DNA from: Maratus speciosus
Taxonomy: Eukaryota; Arthropoda; Arachnida; Araneae; Salticidae
Reading direction: 5' to 3'
Assembly (NCBI GenBank): GCA_963932465.1
Contig: OZ010786.1
Coordinates: forward strand, 534,071,073 to 534,135,072
DNA: 64,000 nt
Shown here one piece after another: positions 58,648 through 64,000 of this stretch. Position numbers and translations under genes: made by a program. Numbering within the stretch: the first letter of the stretch is position 1; each line of letters opens with the position of its first letter. The notes under the pieces are model-generated. The model was not told the DNA's origin, ran no database searches, and saw only the letters and a list, made by a program, of their open reading frames with translations.

Positions 58648-59647
58648 GTTAAATTTGAAGATTTATGTCTAATGAAAAATCTTTTAAATGTTATTTCTGT
58701 ACTTTAAAAAGCTCATTTCCCTAAGAGTCATCTTTATTGTATTTTCTTTGACTTTTTACAAACCTTACATTTTTAACTTTCTAATCTTTAAAGAGTTGTA
58801 TCTGATATGGTGTTTTGCTTTAAAACACATCTTTTCTGTATTTAGAGACAACTTATTGTTATTACATTTGTCGTGGATTTTACATTTGTCCTTTTAATTT
58901 TCATTTCTTGATCGATTTTAAGATTTATTTTCACCCCTCTGATGCAATTTTCTTAAATCCCCTATGACTTTGCTTCTGCGATTTATACATTCTCTTTATT
59001 TTCTCTTTTTCTTCTTCTCAAGCTATGAGGTTAAAATTTCATGTTTTCTCCCCCACCTTGTCATGGTATAAACTTTATACATGAAGTGCTTGGAAGACGT
59101 AAAATCTCCTTTAAAATTTGTTCAGATTAATTTTTCTGATGAGAAGTCTCAGGAGAGATTAGACCTATCACTGAGGTGTTTTCGAATTTATCTTTTCCTG
59201 TTTTTTTTATACATTGCTATGTTGAAAAAGCATTAATAGGCTTTGAGTCCGGCGTACAAGATCTTTGAGTACGCAATACCTTTCACTAGCTTCCCTGACT
59301 GTCATTTCAGAAAATCTTACTTTTTATATAGTTTCTTTCATGTAATTTTTAACCTACTTATGACGTATTTTCTCCATCCTAGACAAATACAGAGAAAACC
59401 TTAAGAACTGATCTCTTTAAACGTGTGAATTTTGTTTGATGGAACCCTCCAAGCGTTTGTCCGATACAATCCGAAAGATTCACTCTACTCTTTGACTACC
59501 TATAACATGCGTATTGCCAAGATTAGACATTCTGTCCTACGTTATAAAACATAGTAACCCATACATCTAACAAAGCACTAAAACCATTGTTGTACTCGCT
59601 TTCACACTAACTGCGTAGCTCCAAGTTATCTTCGTGCACTAGAACAC

Positions 59648-59702
<55 letters not shown>

Positions 59703-60493
59703 TTCTTTTACTTGCAAACGGACAGACAGTCCGGTCCAATATGGCGTGAGTGCGCCAACGTTAAGGGTGTTCATATCCAAAATTGATGATATTTTGATGT
59801 TGAAGATACGCCAAGGATAAAATATTGAAACATCATGCTTGAACAGGCTAGTTCCTGCATGACAGACCACAGAAGTTTGCCTCATGTTTTTAACGGGAAT
59901 GAAAGAGCAAATGTTAAAATATTTCAATTGTTGGTGCACAAATATTCTATAGAGCTTACCAAAAGACAGCGACTGTTTATCTCCTGTATCTATTTATATA
60001 AAAAGTTTAGTAATGGTATCCAGATACTGGAGACTTAATGAATTACCATAATCGCATATGGAAAACGGTAACATCACTGTTATCTACCATTTTGAAAACA
60101 GAAGTGTAACATTAAAATATAGGTTTCAACTTTTTTAGTTTTCAATGCCCTCGAATATGCTGCCCTTTTGAAATTAGCGTTCATTTAAATCGTCTTCCAA
60201 CATATTCAGAATCCATGACAGGGTGCTTAATTAAATTTCACATGCATGCCAAAAACTGGGGTATTTTTGAAATTATCGCAAAGTAAGTTTATAAAAAACA
60301 CTTTTTTTTAAATCTTTTAAAGAAAAATTAAGTAATCAGTTGTAAATAATGAATACTTCAACTTTGCAAATTATTGCATAAAACATAAAATAGCCTCCCA
60401 TGCATTTATCTTTAGAAATATATCTATGCTTATGTATTGCAATATAAAAATATATTCCAACAATTGGAATAACCCCCGCCCAAAAAAAAAAAA

Positions 60494-60524
<31 letters not shown>

Positions 60525-60612
60525 ATTAAAATAATAAAATAAATAAATAAATAAATAAAATCGTCCTATCATAAAATCACTCAAAATGTACAATATATTT
60601 TTTTAAAGAATA
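57113..60612. other. AT-rich DNA, no gene
   Basis: T run 57970-57990, (TA)n 58617-58642, a 51-nt A tract at 59650-59700 that could be a retroposon tail, and GGACAGACAGTCCGG at 59719-59733. 59835-60038 is a 67-codon frame of unremarkable composition. 60500-60558 is an (AAAT)n simple repeat. No supported gene. Confidence 0.45.
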
Positions 60613-60614
60613 TA

Positions 60615-61085
60615 CAGGGTGTTTATAAAGACCCGGACCCATTTTGATGTTTAATAACTCATAAAATAATGAAGATATAACCAAACTTATGGCATTTATT
60701 GATGGAATAACTCATATATTTTCCTTTTCAAGTTTGAATATCTTTACTTTTGTAAATATCGTCTGCGCGTGTGGTTAATTTCAGATAATTTCTTTTTTCA
60801 GTCAAATATCTGTACTTTTCTAAATATCGTCTGCTTATTAATTGCATTTTTCTCTGTTTTGTTTTTGGCAACTATTGCAATGTTATGTTTACTTTTGATG
60901 TGTTTGTTCTATGTTACTTTTGTATGTGCTGTTTTATTCGGCAGCTTCATAATAATAATGGCTCATAATTTGGTAATTAGCCAAAACATTGGTAATCCAA
61001 ATTGACTATCGAGTTGATATTCTCCGTGCGTCGAAGGGGGCACACGTGGAAGTTCATTCACAAGGGTCATGAAACTTTTTGAGTC
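60615..61085 (+). mobile_element. internally deleted transposon remnant
   Basis: Starts after TA with CAGGGTGTTTATAAAGACCC then GGACCCATTTTGATG, a terminus style frequent among arthropod DNA transposons. Near the other side, VIQIDYRVDILRASKGAHVE (about 60992-61051) resembles the transposase C-terminus also seen on the minus strand at about 26460-26515 (RLDVPRATNGAHNE). No catalytic core. The right terminus was not located. The hydrophobic 78-codon frame 60769-61005 is probably fortuitous. Confidence 0.4.
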
Positions 61086-61239
61086 TATCTAACCATTTAT
61101 GTTATTAATTTACTTTAAATATTTTCAAAATTTTATTTTTTTCAACTTTTTATTTTAGCTATTTAAAATTTATCATGGAAATTTTATTTAATATAGTAAG
61201 AAACTGGACTAAACATTTCCATAACAGATAAATTTTAAA

Positions 61240-61510
61240 GCTGAATTTTGTTATTAAATATTCAATCTGAGGGGATTCATAACTGCATATATTTCCAGTT
61301 CATTTCTTTTCTTTACATTGCAAGCAAGATACTTCAGATTATATGCGGTATTTTCTAAAAGTTTTCTTTAATTCCGTAATGGAATTTGAAATGCAGAATA
61401 AACAAAACTTTGCACAGCAATGCTGTGTACGTCGGCATTTCCCTTATTTTGCATGTCTTTTAAACCGCAAAAGCAACATACTTGAAAAGAATACATAAAA
61501 TAGTAAAGAA
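61240..61510. repeat. dispersed repeat shared with 4890-5120
   Basis: Both copies contain TCCGTAATGGAATTTGAAAT / TTCGTAATAGAATTTGAAAT, then AAACAAAACT, TCGGCATTT and AAAAGAATACATAAAATA. Class unknown; no coding. Confidence 0.55.
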
Positions 61511-63640
61511 TGCACGAAATAATTTGAAAAGTACAAGAAGCATATTCACCATTAGTAAAGCAATTATAAAAATGTTCAGTTGCGTATTTGTTTATGTTTT
61601 ACATTGGGTTTTTATTGTAAGATTTAAAACAATTATAAATAAGTATGTTTTTTGGTATATTATGTAAAGTTCATCCTGTATGAAATACAATGTATATATT
61701 TTAACATAAAAAAAACTTTTAAAATTCAATTTCCTGCTAAGCCATATTTTTAAACATATGCGGTAATTTGTTCCAATTTCAAATTGCATAACTTTTGAAA
61801 GTATTTGAAAATATAGAATGACATAGTTTAACCATACAACCTTCTATTAATATATGAGATGCATTAAGCACAAAAAAATCATTTTTTTCTGTTAATAATT
61901 GAATACTAATCAAATATCAGAAATACGTTTTTGTAACATTTGAAAGACAATAAAAGTGGTCTGTATGTTTGAATAAATGGATAAATTTTCCTTAATGTTA
62001 AATTTTACTATTATATTTTTTAATATATATTTTTTTTTTACATAATAATAAAATTTTTGAATTTATTATTACATTTTTTATCACAGGATAGTGTAAGATT
62101 TTAGTTTTTTTTCTTTATATAATTCGGTACTTCTCCTTTAGCCGGGCACCATTCATCACCAAATTTTCCGCAACCGATTTTTCTTGACAAATCCCTTTTT
62201 CTCTAAATTAAATCAAATAAAAAATGAACAAATGCGTCAAAGACTTTCTGCAGACATGCTTAAGTATACCAAATTCTTTAAAACCGCAATTGCAGCAACG
62301 TGCGCATTAAATAAACAGAAAAACATTCACTGAATTACTAATGTCAAAACATATGCTTGGTGCCAAATGAAAGGATGAGGCCAAATTTGGTGATAATTCG
62401 TGAGAAAATTGGCTTTCCGAATAAGGAATTTGCTAGAAATTTCAAATGGAGCTAAATACTCGTAAACAGTATTCAACAAATCAAGGTACATAGAATTTTC
62501 TCAGCACAAGCATGGCTTCATATAAAAGTATATCGCCAAAGAATGTGTATAGTTTGGAAGGATGCCCTTTCGTTTTAAGTAAGTAAGTAATGAAAAATTT
62601 AGAAACAGGTACATATTTTCAATTTGATTGTTTCTCTAAACAATTCTGCTATAAAAATATGTTTTATAGTAATAATAACGAGAATTAATTGTTATATCGG
62701 GTTTAATAGCAAATAGCTAATTTTAAACAAGCCTAGCTCGTTTTTTCCCGCTGATATATTTTTATTTGCTAAATTCTAATTCGTTTTGTAAAGTATAGAT
62801 ATTATAACTGAATTCATGTGACGTATACTGAAAGCAGAAAGCCAAGTATATAGAATATTTCGAGTCCTGTATTGCCCGTACGGCTTTAAAAGGGAATTAT
62901 TTAATGTGAGTCCCTGTGTCAAAATGAAAAAAAAAATCATATTATCTATATTAATTTCTTTTCTAATGTAAGTTACAATTTTTACATACATTTATCAATA
63001 TCATAGAAAATATTTTCTCACTCCCATAAAATAATATTTAATAGTTGTTTTATAAAGGTTATAAAAAAAGCACATTTAAGCTGTAGTGAAATAAAAAGTG
63101 GTAAGTTTTTCAATGCATCTTAGTAAACAGTGTCTACTTATAAAAGACAATACTGTTTGGTACAAAGTTCGGAATCAAAAAGTCGTGTCAAGCCTACATA
63201 AAATGTGTCACAATAAAAACAACAAAAATAACTGTAAGCTAATGAAACACTCAGTACAAGATTTACGGTACGGATTTGTGTATGACTTTGTATGCTGAAA
63301 ACATCTGTAATCAAAAACTCCAACTCTCCAACATCACATTTTCTAGTCATATCTCAAATGCGATGCGATATTGGGAAAAAATGACTTAATTTTAAGATTT
63401 ATGTTTAAAATACACGTAATGTGACAATCGAAAAGTTTTTTTTTTTTTTTCAATTTGTAGACTATGTAATATGTTCATAACTTTATATAATATTAGGTTT
63501 TATAGTTTAACATACAAACAACATTTGAGATAATATACCATGTAAAATTATGGCTTTAGATTTAAAATATTTTTATATTAATTCTCAGTTTGATTCTTAT
63601 GTATCACACAATGTTATTAATCTCTAAGAAAATATCATTA
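61511..63640. other. no recognisable feature
   Basis: AT-rich DNA. (TAAG)n-like AAGTAAGTAAGTAA at 62577-62590. Only chance-like short frames. Confidence 0.4.
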
Positions 63641-63642
63641 TA

Positions 63643-63883
63643 CACTCATGTCCAAAATTACATTTACATAAAATTAGAGATTTCTCAAAAACTGTGAGCT
63701 ACAATTTTATGAATTTCTGTGGAATCATAAATAACATCATAAAATACAAATACAAAATTAAAATTTACGATAACAGCATTTTATACAAAGCTGTTGCATG
63801 AAACATTAAAAAAGTGCATTAATATGTGACAAGCACAATTCAGAAAAAAAGAATGACTGTAAAGTTAAATTTGGACATGAGTG
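63643..63883. mobile_element. mariner-type MITE
   Basis: CACTCATGTCCAAAATTA at the left and CACTCATGTCCAAATTTA reversed at the right, TA on both sides (63641-63642, 63884-63885). 241 bp, non-coding. Confidence 0.85.
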
Positions 63884-63885
63884 TA

Positions 63886-64000
63886 AACAAAAAATGTTTC
63901 TTTTTTTTTTTTAAACACTGTTTATTTTATAGAAAAAAATGAAAATATAATTATATATATATATATATATTGAAAACAAAAATTGTGAAAATTAAATTAT
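63886..64000. other. AT-rich end of window
   Basis: T run at 63900-63912 and (TA)n at 63953-63970; nothing else. Confidence 0.5.

Noticed and set aside
60769..61005. Hydrophobic 78-codon frame that could be a membrane protein
   Set aside because: Starts at a non-ATG codon, lies within a transposon remnant and the hydrophobicity follows from T-rich DNA.

Overview
This window looks like an AT-rich (roughly 70% A+T) repeat-dense intergenic or intronic stretch of an animal genome, most likely an arthropod and possibly an arachnid. The evidence is the mix of transposons (BEL/Pao, Ty3/gypsy, Tc1/mariner, Helitron, DUF4817-type and TTAA-target elements), metazoan-style splice and poly(A) signals, abundant poly(A) tracts of 30-55 nt and AT-rich satellites. 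The taxon is an inference. I see no bacterial operons, rRNA, convincing tRNA genes or CRISPR arrays.

Layout. 1-1436: 5' part of a minus-strand BEL/Pao retrotransposon (gag leaves the window on the left). 1.8-3.0 kb, 6.5-8.0 kb and 11.3-11.7 kb: three copies of one Helitron family, with a foldback element at 8.1-8.6 kb. 9.4-10.7 kb: an element with 8-bp target duplications, itself split by a TTAA-target element, plus a 210-bp relative at 11 kb. 11.7-13.3 kb: a decayed Tc1-like transposon with both inverted repeats. 16.5-17.65 kb: a second Helitron family. 17.95-20.5 kb: a LINE-type unit that carries only ORF1 and ends in a poly(A) tail. 20.6-21.5, 23.6-24.8, 25.0-25.9, 37.0-39.1 and 40.8-43.9 kb: five unrelated tandem arrays. 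26.4-26.9 and 60.6-61.1 kb: internally deleted transposons. 48.25-49.56 kb: a 1.3-kb snapback built of inverted and tandem ~300-bp units. 50650-57108: a nearly complete, fairly young Ty3/gypsy element with an intact pol frame, a broken gag, ~99% identical LTRs and a 4-bp target duplication. The rest is AT-rich sequence with MITEs and microsatellites.

Host genes. Only two short plus-strand stretches look like host exons: 22967-23219 (open frame between a possible acceptor and donor) and 49748-49982 (a possible 3'-terminal exon). Their splice phases do not match directly, so they are not neighbouring exons of one gene as drawn. No product is recognised for either.

How the parts relate. Most pieces are parasites in various states of decay, and nesting is common: a TTAA element inside an 8-bp-TSD element, and a Tc1 element in the TA repeat beside a Helitron end. 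The most notable patterns are (i) an ORF1-only retroposon, analogous in layout to mammalian HAL1; (ii) tandem arrays that abut short terminal modules ending in a hairpin, one of which is shared by two loci with different upstream repeats; (iii) the multi-unit snapback; and (iv) a ~383-bp satellite with alternating monomer types.
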